Translations under genes and position numbers: made by a program
Assembly: GCA_021531775.1 (NCBI GenBank)
Contig: JAFBIU010000003.1
Location: 62,001 to 126,000 of the forward strand
Direction of reading: 5' to 3'
DNA from: Parabacteroides distasonis
GTDB lineage: Bacteria; Bacteroidota; Bacteroidia; Bacteroidales; Tannerellaceae
DNA length: 64,000 nucleotides
In this document: piece after piece, positions 29,634 through 38,566 of the stretch
Layout: every line of letters begins with the position of its first letter
Position numbering within the stretch: the stretch's first letter is position 1
The notes under the pieces: model-generated
Told to the model about the DNA's origin: nothing
The model's database searches: none
The model's input: the letters and a program-made list of their open reading frames with translations, nothing else

Positions 29634-31784
29634 TCAGGATGGAACATCGTTATCATCGTCATCACTGGAATAACCGTAGCCGTAGCCATATCCATACCCA
29701 TAGCCATAACCGTTACTATAACCCGCTATACTACGCATTTTCGTACCATTCATCAGCAATGTCAGATGCTTATATTTTCGATTCAGCCGATAATCATTCT
29801 CCAAATCCAAAATATGTTTCCGTTGTGACAACCCGGCACGTACGATGAAAATGGTTCGATCGACATACCGTTCCCAAATCGGTACGTCAGCCATATTCAA
29901 GACGGGGGGACAATCGATAAAGACGAAATCATATTCCTTACGTACCGATTGGATCAACTCACCTAACCGATGGCTGTGCAATAATTCTGTTGGATTGGGA
30001 GGTATTGAGCCGATCGGCAGAATGTGCAACGTAGGATATTCATCCGGTTTCACCAACAACGAATCAATATCATCCGTTTTGCCACCGAGATAGTTACTGA
30101 TTCCCTGATAGGGACCTCCCCAGAAAATTGAGGTAGAAGCATGCCGCAAATCACCATCAATCAATAAAACGCGTTTGCCTCGCAACGACATGACAGTAGC
30201 CAAATTGTTCGATACAAAGGTCTTGCCTACACCCGGATAGAAAGAGGTCAGAATATACACATTATCGGTACCTGTTTGCTCACTCTCCATAAATTCCAGA
30301 TTACTACGTACCACACGGAAGGCTTCGTTGACAATGTCTTTCTTTCCCTGCTGTACCACCAGACACATGCTCGATTTCTTTTTCCAGAAACGGAATTTTT
30401 TAGATTTGCGAAGGGTTCGGCGCGTATTCGGAATATCTCCGATGATGGGGATGGTTGTGCGTCGCTCCAAATCCCCTCTATCCCGAATCGATGAATCCAG
30501 ATTAGCGACCAAGAAAATTACAACAACCGGAATAAACAAACCCGCCAAAACGGCCACCATCAAGTTCCGCACGGTTTTTGGTGAAGTAGGAGCTTCACTA
30601 CCATTCGGAATATCAATCAATTGCAGAATTTCCGAATTGTAGGTCATGCTGATCTCGTTCTCCTCATACTTCTGCAACAGGAACAGGTAGAGGCTCTCTT
30701 TGACATTCTGCTGTCGTTCGATCGTTGCCAACTGCATCGCCTGTTCCGGGTTAGAACTGATTTTGGAAGCAGTCTCCTCATTATAGCCCTCCATCGACCG
30801 TAACTGGATCTGAACGGTTTCAACATGATTGTCTATGCTATGTAAAATGTTGTCACGCAAATGATCCAAGTCATTGCGTTTGTTGATCATCAATGGATTC
30901 TGTTCGGAGGTATAGGTCAGATGGCTGTTATACTCCTGCAACACACTGTTATAATGCGTTATCTGATTCTCAATGATATCATTTCCAATACCTGAATTAG
31001 ATAGTAGAATCTGATGTTGGCTGGTATCAGATAAAATATTCCGGATATACATCGCCATGCTGATCTGATTGTTCAATTTCAAGATTTCATCATCCGAACG
31101 ATTCTGCCGCTGCAAGTACATATCACTCACCCGGTCCAAACTGGTGATGCGGTTTTCACTCTTGAAAGAAGCAATCTCTTCATCAACCTGTTTCAAATCT
31201 TTCTCCAGCACCTTCATACGAGCCTGGATAAAACGGGAAGCACTTTGTGCAATCTGATTCTTGTCTTCAATCCATTTTTCGTTATAAACCTGCACCAAAG
31301 TGGAAAGCACGTTATCAGCCTGACGGATCGACCGATCGGTATATTCCAAATTAACAATCGTCGATTTGTCGTCACCATTATTGACCTTTAAGCGCTTACG
31401 CATTTTCGCTGCGGTACTCATCATTTGATGCTCATCCGCCAAATTGAGTCGTTTAACCACTTCACATAAGACATCCAATGAGGAGAGATGACGTACAATG
31501 TTATTCATATTGGTGGCTTGCTGGATCATGCCAATCTCACTCACATCCTGATAAGGTCCTTTACCACTGGCATTCTTACCCGTTGTTTCCTGTTTGATCA
31601 AGACAGTTGCACTGCGGGTGTACATCTTGGGGGTGACCGATAGATTGTAAAGTGTAAAGGCAACGATCACGGTGGTTGACAGCACAAACCAACGCCAATT
31701 TAAAAGGCAGAGTAACAGCAGATCAAGGAGCGAGATAAAATCTTCAACCGGCTTCTTGATGGGTTGATTAGCAGATGTATCCAT
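29634..31784 (-). CDS. wzc: Wzc-type chain-length regulator and tyrosine autokinase
   Basis: 716 residues. A Wzz domain with two membrane helices (about 33-52 and 420-440) brackets a long periplasmic coiled coil. The cytosolic BY-kinase part has Walker A YPGVGKTFVSNNLA (about 520), Walker A' LLIDGDLRH and Walker B FVFIDCPPVLNMAD. The C-terminus has eight tyrosines, seven of them in an uninterrupted run of Gly-Tyr pairs, then an acidic end. In this family cycling of the tyrosine cluster between phosphorylated and free states controls polymerisation. Upstream of it is the export porin gene wza, 11 bp away. Confidence 0.93.
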   Translation of the reverse strand: MDTSANQPIKKPVEDFISLLDLLLLCLLNWRWFVLSTTVIVAFTLYNLSVTPKMYTRSATVLIKQETTGKNASGKGPYQDVSEIGMIQQATNMNNIVRHLSSLDVLCEVVKRLNLADEHQMMSTAAKMRKRLKVNNGDDKSTIVNLEYTDRSIRQADNVLSTLVQVYNEKWIEDKNQIAQSASRFIQARMKVLEKDLKQVDEEIASFKSENRITSLDRVSDMYLQRQNRSDDEILKLNNQISMAMYIRNILSDTSQHQILLSNSGIGNDIIENQITHYNSVLQEYNSHLTYTSEQNPLMINKRNDLDHLRDNILHSIDNHVETVQIQLRSMEGYNEETASKISSNPEQAMQLATIERQQNVKESLYLFLLQKYEENEISMTYNSEILQLIDIPNGSEAPTSPKTVRNLMVAVLAGLFIPVVVIFLVANLDSSIRDRGDLERRTTIPIIGDIPNTRRTLRKSKKFRFWKKKSSMCLVVQQGKKDIVNEAFRVVRSNLEFMESEQTGTDNVYILTSFYPGVGKTFVSNNLATVMSLRGKRVLLIDGDLRHASTSIFWGGPYQGISNYLGGKTDDIDSLLVKPDEYPTLHILPIGSIPPNPTELLHSHRLGELIQSVRKEYDFVFIDCPPVLNMADVPIWERYVDRTIFIVRAGLSQRKHILDLENDYRLNRKYKHLTLLMNGTKMRSIAGYSNGYGYGYGYGYGYGYSSDDDDNDVPS

Positions 31785-31795
31785 GCAGATTTAAA

Positions 31796-32632
31796 TTACT
31801 TGGCCAATAATGCGCTAATTGTGGTAATCAACGAGGCTACTGAAATCCAGAATGTGGGAGAACTGAGCGTATTACCACTCGCATTAGCCTCACGCTTTCG
31901 CTTGCTGTTGGGTGATACATAAATCAAGTCATTCTGCTGCAAATAGAAGGCCGGTGATTCCAGCACCTCCTTTTTACTCAGCAGATTGACATAATAGGTT
32001 CGATCCTCACCATCGACATTACGCAACACCATGACCGTTTCACGCTCACCATTGACGGTCAAATCGCCTGCATACGACAAGGCATCCAACAGGGTGAAAT
32101 GATCTTTGGTAACATCAATGTGCCCCGGTTTATTGACCTCACCCAACACATTGACACCCATGTTGACATACTCCACGGTCACAATCGGGTCTTTCACCAA
32201 ATCCCGTTCGATCAATCTCTTGGCAATATAGGCGGCTACTTCATCCCGCGATTTGCCTACGACTGACACTTTTCCCAACACCGGGAAACTGATATCTCCC
32301 TGATCATCGACCGTATAAGCAATTGCCTGACTGATACCTGTCGCTGTAGAACTACCTGCATTCGTAATGGGTTTGACAGAAGCACCCAAGGTACCTCTTT
32401 GGGCCTGCGAAGTCAGAGTAAACTGACTACTTAACATAGGATCACTACTATTGACAACGATGTTGATTTTATCGCCAGGCTGCAAACGGAACGTCTGTCG
32501 CTCCTGTAAAGCCATCCCTTGAATCTGTTGGGCATCCTGAAAATAAGCGATGTTGGTCGGACTGGAGCAGGCAGCTAAAGCCATCCATCCGCACAAACAG
32601 ATCAGATGCCGCCAAGTATATCTAAATTTCAT
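31796..32632 (-). CDS. wza: Polysaccharide export lipoprotein (Wza family)
   Basis: 278 residues, outer-membrane export channel of the capsule. Lipoprotein signal ends ALAACSSP; the polysaccharide-export domain starts near FRLQPGDKINIVVNSSDP, followed by an SLBB domain (VNVLGEVNKPGHIDVTKD). A C-terminal hydrophobic segment is present. It pairs with Wzc to form the envelope-spanning machine. Confidence 0.92.
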   Translation of the reverse strand: MKFRYTWRHLICLCGWMALAACSSPTNIAYFQDAQQIQGMALQERQTFRLQPGDKINIVVNSSDPMLSSQFTLTSQAQRGTLGASVKPITNAGSSTATGISQAIAYTVDDQGDISFPVLGKVSVVGKSRDEVAAYIAKRLIERDLVKDPIVTVEYVNMGVNVLGEVNKPGHIDVTKDHFTLLDALSYAGDLTVNGERETVMVLRNVDGEDRTYYVNLLSKKEVLESPAFYLQQNDLIYVSPNSKRKREANASGNTLSSPTFWISVASLITTISALLAK

Positions 32633-32650
32633 GATTGTACAAACTGATAA

Positions 32651-33160
32651 TTAGGATTCAATCGGTTCCAATAAAGATCGATGAATACCCGAAATGGCTA
32701 AGGCCATATTTCCCAATGAAATAACCAATTTACGGTCACGAAGGATACGAACTACATAGCCAACCACACCCTCAAACAGGCCTGCCTTCACACGGACCCG
32801 GGGATGATGGGCAAATTTGGTAATCGGATCATGCAACAATTTGACTTGGTCACGAGCCGTTTGTAATAGGCGCATGAACATTTCCATCTCCACATCGGCT
32901 ATTTGAGCCGGTTCGCCGGTCATCGTGTCTAACAACGGGGCACGCAGACCATCCATTCGACGGATGATCGGTTCAATCTGATCACATTGAACAAACACCA
33001 AATTCTGAATAGCTACCTCTTCTACCAAGACCATTTCAGTCCCTGCTGCATTGAGTCTTTCGACACAATGCATAGGCAGAAAATAGGTAACTCCTGCCTG
33101 CAGCAACATTTTTTCCAAGTCAGCACGACTGCCAACGCCTCGATAAACCACGTACCACAT
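32651..33160 (-). CDS. upxY: UpxY-family transcription antiterminator (NusG-like)
   Basis: 169 residues. NGN domain at about 1-110 (MWYVVYRGVGSRADLEKML...YFLPMHCVERL) and a KOW-type C-terminal part (VRVKAGLFEGVVGYVVRILRDRKLVISL). UpxY proteins sit first in Bacteroidales capsule operons and keep RNA polymerase from stopping in the leader of their own locus. It is the first gene after a long untranslated leader. UpxZ, which usually follows and silences other loci, is absent: wza comes next, 18 bp away. Confidence 0.9.
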   Translation of the reverse strand: MWYVVYRGVGSRADLEKMLLQAGVTYFLPMHCVERLNAAGTEMVLVEEVAIQNLVFVQCDQIEPIIRRMDGLRAPLLDTMTGEPAQIADVEMEMFMRLLQTARDQVKLLHDPITKFAHHPRVRVKAGLFEGVVGYVVRILRDRKLVISLGNMALAISGIHRSLLEPIES

Positions 33161-33603
33161 CTGTGAAATCAGCGCATCTATTAGGATAAAAAAAACACAA
33201 TAAAAAATCTCCCCATTGTAGCCAAACTACTATAGGTAAACTCTTTAAGAATAAAGGTCAAACAAAATCAAATCATGCTTACCAGCGACAATTTATTTTT
33301 GTTTACAATATGTCTGTTCAAAGTAAAACTTGCGTTTCATAAATCTACTCATTTACTTTTATATTTGCATTCAACAGACTCTCTATCTATCTAATGCCAA
33401 GAGAAACAGCTTTTCAACTAACTATTTTCAACCCGGAAAATCCAGCTTAATGTTCCTTTCATGCATCTTTGTTGCAAAGATATACTTATTTGACGAAATA
33501 TGAAAAAAACGAACAAATAAAAATCCCCCCCCCCCCGTTAAATTTTATTTAAATCTTTAAATCTATTCGTTCTTAGAGATCAAAAAGTATATACACACTC
33601 TCA
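33161..33603 (-). promoter_or_regulatory. Capsule operon leader and promoter region
   Basis: 443 bp without a gene. On the minus strand TATCTTTG at 33475-33482 fits the -7 consensus and would give an untranslated leader of about 300 nt before upxY, the setting in which UpxY-type antitermination is known to act. A small hairpin (GTAG/CTAC at 33218-33230) with a run of T after it lies near the end of the leader. The -7 box overlaps a palindrome, ATCTTTG-ttg-CAAAGAT (33465-33481). No inverted repeats of the kind that flank invertible capsule promoters were found. Confidence 0.6.
33525..33536. repeat. Homopolymer of 12 C (G on the transcribed strand)
   Basis: An uninterrupted C12 tract about 43 bp upstream of the upxY -7 box. 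It is the longest G/C homopolymer noticed in the window and lies in otherwise AT-rich DNA. Confidence 0.9.
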
Positions 33604-34875
33604 TCATTCGAACTTCTTCAGCCCCTTCATGATGATCTCGACCGTTGCTTGTGTCACACTTTTTCCCATAGGAGGTATCAGATTCTCCTGATAGAATTGC
33701 TTTCGTTGCGGTCTCATCGGATCCTCACCAGCCAACACCACCCGTTCGATAAAGTCAATAAGAGCGGCCTCATCTTTTCCTTGGTAATGCACAGCAAGTG
33801 CCTGTTTGCCCAATGCATTCAACTGATCCACATGCTCATGATCATGGCTCTGGACATACATAACCGGCTTTTGCGTATAGTGATATTCAACCAAAAAGGA
33901 AAAACAATCGTGAATCATGGCATCCGAGGTCATAAACAAATCCACAAAACCTGTCTGTTCCAATTGCGTATTCTCCCCTTCAGCCCATTGTTGATAATAG
34001 GCATTCGTTCGTTCTTTTCCCCATCCCGTATGACCATATAATCTGGAAATGAGAAAAGGATGTGGCTTAAAGGCAATCTGCAATACATCTTTGTACTTGT
34101 CTGCTATCGACAACATCAAATCTGCCATCCAAAGAAAATTCGAAACAGTGGCAACATGCTTCCGATGATGAGAAGGAATCGCACAATGGGGAGCCCAAAC
34201 CAACCTTTTCTTCGGTCGATCCTGTTTCTTCCAAACCACCTTATCAGTAGGCTGATAATTCATGAACAGATCGGCATCCGGATAACCCACGACTTCCACA
34301 TTCAGGTCTTTACGAAACGAATGTCGTACAGCTTCCTGCCGGTGCAATTCTGTCGAATAAAACAGTTTCCAAGCCAAATTTTGCAAGCGCGTATTGTAGG
34401 TCCAAGGGATCGTCCCCGTCCAAAAAGCATAGGGATAATAGCAAAACAGTTTATCCTCAAAATTGCTGGCGTTATGCAAAGGATGATACAACTTCGCTTT
34501 AGGCTGAGAATAGAACAGGATATCGGGATTAATTTTTTCACGGACATCATACTGTACCATTCCCTTTAGGTTGTAATCAATGAACGGAATACCTTTCGCT
34601 TGAAAAAAATCCCGAAGCTGATTCACATCCTGTTCTTGCTGATCCCGAGAGAGGTGATGAAAGGGGGAAAGAACGATGTACAAATCAAAACAATCATGCT
34701 GGCTCAATGCTTCATATAAACTTTGGTATTTCCACATAGAAAGATTAGCCGCAAAAAAGACGACCTTGATCCGATCTCTCTTTTGCAACGACCTGAGAAG
34801 TTTTGCTTGTCTATAACGCGTAGGTATCATTCTCAAGTTAAACAGATGTCGATGAAATTCCCTGTTGATATTCAT
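33604..34875 (-). CDS. CDP-glycerol glycerophosphotransferase family (TagB/TagF-like)
   Basis: 423 residues, GT-B-like phosphotransferase. The C-terminal catalytic half shows VWAPHCAIPSHHRKH, LQIAFKPHPFL and DAMIHDCFSFLVEYHYTQKP, which match the conserved HP and S/D-x2-F-D-type motifs of TagB/TagF enzymes that move glycerol phosphate or ribitol phosphate from a CDP donor. It is the last of four genes read toward the capsule operon and follows a TagD-type enzyme that could make its donor. In Firmicutes this builds wall teichoic acid; here, in a Gram-negative, it probably decorates the capsule or another surface glycan. Confidence 0.85.
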   Translation of the reverse strand: MNINREFHRHLFNLRMIPTRYRQAKLLRSLQKRDRIKVVFFAANLSMWKYQSLYEALSQHDCFDLYIVLSPFHHLSRDQQEQDVNQLRDFFQAKGIPFIDYNLKGMVQYDVREKINPDILFYSQPKAKLYHPLHNASNFEDKLFCYYPYAFWTGTIPWTYNTRLQNLAWKLFYSTELHRQEAVRHSFRKDLNVEVVGYPDADLFMNYQPTDKVVWKKQDRPKKRLVWAPHCAIPSHHRKHVATVSNFLWMADLMLSIADKYKDVLQIAFKPHPFLISRLYGHTGWGKERTNAYYQQWAEGENTQLEQTGFVDLFMTSDAMIHDCFSFLVEYHYTQKPVMYVQSHDHEHVDQLNALGKQALAVHYQGKDEAALIDFIERVVLAGEDPMRPQRKQFYQENLIPPMGKSVTQATVEIIMKGLKKFE

Positions 34876-34915
34876 GATTCTTTTGATTGTATTTTCTAAT
34901 TAATAAACTTTTATA

Positions 34916-35344
34916 TTACGTTGATGCAAATAGTTTATCTCGTAAGATGGAGGAGCTGACTCCGTCTGTATGATCCAGATAAACAACGGTACAACCCACC
35001 TCGGCAAACTCCTTCTCATATCGATTCCAGGCCTCAGTACCCTTCCAGTCTGAACCTACAAATACAGCATTGGCCCCCAGCTCCTTCACAGGACGTATTT
35101 TCTCCATGTCGGTTTGTGGAATTACCTGATCCACATAGCGTATGGCTTTTACAATAGCTATACGATCCTGCTCGTTGACAATGGGATACTTCTGCTTTCG
35201 TTTGTAGCAAAGTTCATCCGTAGTAACTCCCACTACAAGGATTTCGCATTGCTCCTTGGCCCGTCTGAGAATATTCAGATGACCGATGTGGAACATGTCA
35301 AATACACCGGTGGTGTAGCCGATTTTATATTTCTTTTCTGCCAT
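34916..35344 (-). CDS. Glycerol-3-phosphate cytidylyltransferase (TagD-like)
   Basis: 142 residues from ATG 35344 (MAEKKYKIGYTTGVFDMFH); a longer in-frame start runs into the LicD gene and is not needed. The HIGH motif in FDMFHIGHLNILRRAKEQC and the C-terminal GVSSSILRDK correspond to the HxGH and R/GISSTxI motifs of cytidylyltransferases. VGVTTDELCYKRKQKYP is typical of TagD. It makes CDP-glycerol, the donor needed by the next gene. Its start overlaps the end of the LicD gene by about 20 bp, so the two are coupled. Confidence 0.88.
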   Translation of the reverse strand: MAEKKYKIGYTTGVFDMFHIGHLNILRRAKEQCEILVVGVTTDELCYKRKQKYPIVNEQDRIAIVKAIRYVDQVIPQTDMEKIRPVKELGANAVFVGSDWKGTEAWNRYEKEFAEVGCTVVYLDHTDGVSSSILRDKLFAST

Positions 35345-36176
35345 TTTTGCAATTGATGTATTCCGTATAATCCTTTTCCGTATCAAATATCATCGCATGA
35401 ACGGCGGCTTGCTGTTGCTCCTTCGACGGGAGTTTCATGTAATTGCCATAGCGATACGTCAGATACTCCTTGATGTGTTTGGAGCCATAGAGTACAGTGT
35501 CTTCAAAAGGTATATCCACAGGTTCCTCGAAGAAATGCTTGTCGAAGAGTCCAGAACGAAACTTGGCCGGTGTGATCCAATAGCACCACTTGAATCCCTC
35601 CTGCATATCCTCATACTTATAGATGTGTCTGTAGCAACAACGTGCCATCAACTGTGTGGGCAATATCTTCATGATTTTCAAGAGAATTGCCTCAATGGTA
35701 CTTTTAGGGATCCTATTCCTTTGACTCAACCCATACAACGTCACGAATTTGGACTCGACATACACCAGTTTCTGAATCAGTGTGGATTCAGGAACCTTGT
35801 GTAGCATCATGATATCCACATAGATACCTTGATGTAAATCGGTTCGGTTTCGGAAGGCTTGCTCAATGAATGTGGTACCATTCATGCGCACTTTGGCATA
35901 CTCCAAATGTTGGTTGACCGTACGCCACTCTTGTAGTACGAACTTCTTATTGCCGTCTGCCGCCATGGCAGCCTTGAACTTTTCATATTCTGCAGGTGTC
36001 ATGAAGATGTCCAAATCATCGTCCCAAGGAATGAAGCCTCCGTGACGTATAGCCCCCAGGGCTGTGCCGCCCATGATGTAATATTCAATGCCATGCTTGC
36101 GACAGATGGCATCAATATACTTCATCACTTCCAAGATTTTGTCTTGAACACCACGAACTGATTTCTTTGGATCCAT
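35325..36176 (-). CDS. LicD family phosphotransferase
   Basis: 283 residues. The nucleotidyltransferase-like core YYIMGGTALGAIRHGGFIPWDDDLDIFM (shown here in parts: GGTALGAIRHGGF and WDDDLDIFM near residues 37-60) is the LicD signature. LicD proteins transfer phosphocholine or, as in the fukutin relatives, alditol phosphates onto glycans. No choline uptake or choline kinase genes are near, while a CDP-glycerol enzyme is, so a glycerol- or ribitol-phosphate donor is more likely here. Starts 5 bp after the deacetylase-like gene. Confidence 0.88.
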   Translation of the reverse strand: MDPKKSVRGVQDKILEVMKYIDAICRKHGIEYYIMGGTALGAIRHGGFIPWDDDLDIFMTPAEYEKFKAAMAADGNKKFVLQEWRTVNQHLEYAKVRMNGTTFIEQAFRNRTDLHQGIYVDIMMLHKVPESTLIQKLVYVESKFVTLYGLSQRNRIPKSTIEAILLKIMKILPTQLMARCCYRHIYKYEDMQEGFKWCYWITPAKFRSGLFDKHFFEEPVDIPFEDTVLYGSKHIKEYLTYRYGNYMKLPSKEQQQAAVHAMIFDTEKDYTEYINCKNGRKEI

Positions 36177-36181
36177 ATCTG

Positions 36182-37015
36182 TTATATTTTTTTAGCCAAG
36201 AAATAAAACTTGTTCAACAGCCACTCTACACCTGGGATGTGGCGTGCTATCATAACTGCTTTGCGTATAACACGAAACAGGGCGATCTTCAGGTTGATCT
36301 TCCATGCGGAAGCCATCCATCTGTGAGGATGCGTGCTGATGACATAACTATAGTTTTTGTCCTGCACCAAAACCAACAGGTCCTTAAATCCACCTATCTT
36401 GATGTTCTGTACTTCCGGATGAAGATCATTGGTCTCTGGATCCGGGATGATGTTCCAGCGGTAACTGACATCGCTAATGTAACGGTACTTGCTGACAGCA
36501 TACTGACTATAGTTCACCACCATATCCACCAAATCCGGATAGAGCCGTCTGACCTCTTCGTTGCGGAAAAAGTCTCGATTGCTGGTATAGCCTACACGCT
36601 TCTTCACGGGATTGCCATGTTGGCAGATGGTTTTATACGTAAATCCGTTATCTGCAAATCGTTTCGAGTACTTGACAAAGTATTTTTTTGCTTCTTCAAA
36701 ATTGCCTCCACAAGCATCCAACACGTCGTAGTGATAGGAAATTTCATGCCCCCATGACTGCATTTCCTTGAGCATGCGAACATTCTCAGGATCCTTCAAT
36801 AGGTATGCTTGGACATAATACGAACCGCAGATGCCATACTGATGTTCTATACTTGCCAAACGGTAAGCATTGGGTACAGCGGTCTCCACGTCATGCTTCA
36901 GCACAACGAATCTTTCATTTGGGGGAAGTTTCAACGACTGTTCTGCCGTACAGATGGTGAAGCCTCGCTCACGAATCATTCTGCAGAACTTGTCCCATTT
37001 TTTATAATAAAACAT
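36182..37015 (-). CDS. Polysaccharide deacetylase-like protein
   Basis: 277 residues from ATG 37015. It has the HDV(D/E) variant of the NodB motif in RFVVLKHDVETAVPNAYRLA, then GSYYVQAYLL and GHEISYHYDVLDACGG, where the metal-binding His pair is expected. This arrangement is seen in distant polysaccharide deacetylases of surface-glycan loci. It would remove N- or O-acetyl groups. An upstream in-frame ATG at 37111 lies before the promoter box and is rejected. First gene of the four-gene phosphotransfer set. Confidence 0.65.
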   Translation of the reverse strand: MFYYKKWDKFCRMIRERGFTICTAEQSLKLPPNERFVVLKHDVETAVPNAYRLASIEHQYGICGSYYVQAYLLKDPENVRMLKEMQSWGHEISYHYDVLDACGGNFEEAKKYFVKYSKRFADNGFTYKTICQHGNPVKKRVGYTSNRDFFRNEEVRRLYPDLVDMVVNYSQYAVSKYRYISDVSYRWNIIPDPETNDLHPEVQNIKIGGFKDLLVLVQDKNYSYVISTHPHRWMASAWKINLKIALFRVIRKAVMIARHIPGVEWLLNKFYFLAKKI

Positions 37016-37042
37016 TACTGATGCTTCTTGATTTCCAAAGTG

Positions 37043-37050
37043 CAAACTTA
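37043..37050 (-). promoter_or_regulatory. -7 box of the deacetylase-LicD-TagD-TagB set
   Basis: TAAGTTTG matches TAnnTTTG and lies 28 bp upstream of the ATG at 37015. It supports that start over the one at 37111. Confidence 0.5.
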
Positions 37051-37170
37051 CTGTTTTTTTTGATATAAATATATACTTTCCTAAAGGAAAATTATACATA
37101 GGCAGTGACAATCCTACTGTAGGGTATCAAAAAACTTGCAAAAAAACAGCTATCATACAAAACAATGCTA

Positions 37171-37178
37171 TAACTTTG
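37171..37178 (+). promoter_or_regulatory. -7 box of the nucleotide-sugar dehydrogenase gene
   Basis: TAACTTTG matches TAnnTTTG, leaving a leader of about 90 nt before ATG 37273. No good -33 element. Confidence 0.5.
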
Positions 37179-37272
37179 TCCTCGGTGATCATAGCGTCAC
37201 CACAGGTTCAATCAATTAAATTTCATCGAACTCACATTAATTAGTATTCTTTGCAACCAATATCGAATCAGT

Positions 37273-38544
37273 ATGACAAACAAGTATAAAATAGCAGTCA
37301 TCGGACTGGGTTACGTAGGTCTGCCCTTGGCCAGACTCTTTTCAACAAAATACAAGACAGTTGGTTTCGATATGAATCAACAACGTGTGGATGCACTGAT
37401 GACTGGACATGATGAAACCTGCGAGGTTGCTGACGTTTTGCTGCAAGAAGCGATCGAAAAACATGGTTTTACCTGCACAACAGATTTGGACCAGATCAGA
37501 GCCTGCAACTTTTACATAGTAGCTGTACCTACACCGGTCGATGAGAATAACCGTCCTGACCTTCGCCCTCTGTGGAAAGCCTCTGAAACAGTAGGTCAAG
37601 TCATATCCAAAGGTGATATTGTTGTCTATGAATCGACTGTGTACCCCGGGACAACGGAAGAAGAGTGTCTGCCTGTCGTTGAAAAGATCTCCGGTCTTCG
37701 ATTGAATGTGGATTTCTTTGCCGGCTATTCACCGGAACGGATCAATCCCGGAGATAAACAACATACCGTCGAAAAGATCAAGAAGGTGACTTCCGGTTCT
37801 ACGCCTGAAATTGCAGACATCGTGGATGCTGTTTACAACACGGTACTAATCAACGGGACACACAAAGCTCCCTCCATCAAAGTGGCCGAAGCTTCCAAAA
37901 TCATCGAAAACAGCCAACGTGATGTCAATATCGCTTTCATGAATGAACTGGCCAAGATATTCAATGCCATGGATATCGACACGCATGATGTGATAGAAGC
38001 TGCTGCTACCAAATGGAACTTCATCCGGTTAAGTCCGGGACTTGTCGGTGGTCATTGCATCTCTGTTGATCCCTATTATTTAATACAGAAAGCACAAGTG
38101 TATGGGGTATTGCCACGCGTGATGTATAATGCCCGCCGACTGAATGACGGTATGGGCAACTATGTGGCCGAGCAGACCATCAAATGTATGAACAAGAAAG
38201 GGGTCATGGTGAAAGATGCGAAGATTCTGCTGTTAGGAATCACCTTCAAAGAGAATTGTCCGGATATTCGCAACACCAAGATTGTAGATATCTACACGAC
38301 ATTGGAAGAATACACATCCCGGATTACTGTCTTTGATCCGTGGGCCAATCCCCAGACCGTCAAACAGCACTATGGCATTGAAATCGTGACGGAGCAACCC
38401 CATGAAACGTTCGACGCTGTCATTCTCGGCGTAGCCCACAAGGAGTTTCTCCACCTCGATGTAAAATGCCTGGTCAAAGAGGGTGGTGTCATCTACGATG
38501 TCCAAGGCATTTTACCCCGTGAGATCGTTGATGGACGTTTGTAA
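37273..38544 (+). CDS. UDP-HexNAc 6-dehydrogenase (WbpO/TviB type)
   Basis: 423 residues, UDP-glucose/GDP-mannose dehydrogenase family. N-terminal NAD site IAVIGLGYVGLPLARLF, catalytic Lys/Asn region, catalytic Cys in SPGLVGGHCISVDPYYL (about 260), C-terminal UDP-binding domain with LLLGITFKENCPDIRNTK. The length and the GHCISVDPYYL form match the branch that oxidises UDP-GlcNAc or UDP-GalNAc to the uronic acid, not UDP-glucose dehydrogenase. It would supply a HexNAcA for the capsule. It is the only plus-strand gene in the glycan region. Confidence 0.88.
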   Translation: MTNKYKIAVIGLGYVGLPLARLFSTKYKTVGFDMNQQRVDALMTGHDETCEVADVLLQEAIEKHGFTCTTDLDQIRACNFYIVAVPTPVDENNRPDLRPLWKASETVGQVISKGDIVVYESTVYPGTTEEECLPVVEKISGLRLNVDFFAGYSPERINPGDKQHTVEKIKKVTSGSTPEIADIVDAVYNTVLINGTHKAPSIKVAEASKIIENSQRDVNIAFMNELAKIFNAMDIDTHDVIEAAATKWNFIRLSPGLVGGHCISVDPYYLIQKAQVYGVLPRVMYNARRLNDGMGNYVAEQTIKCMNKKGVMVKDAKILLLGITFKENCPDIRNTKIVDIYTTLEEYTSRITVFDPWANPQTVKQHYGIEIVTEQPHETFDAVILGVAHKEFLHLDVKCLVKEGGVIYDVQGILPREIVDGRL

Positions 38545-38566
38545 CATGCTCCTGCATCGACCTGAC

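Noticed and set aside
33161-33603. Invertible capsule promoter
   Set aside because: No long flanking inverted repeats and no serine or tyrosine recombinase gene were found in or near the leader.
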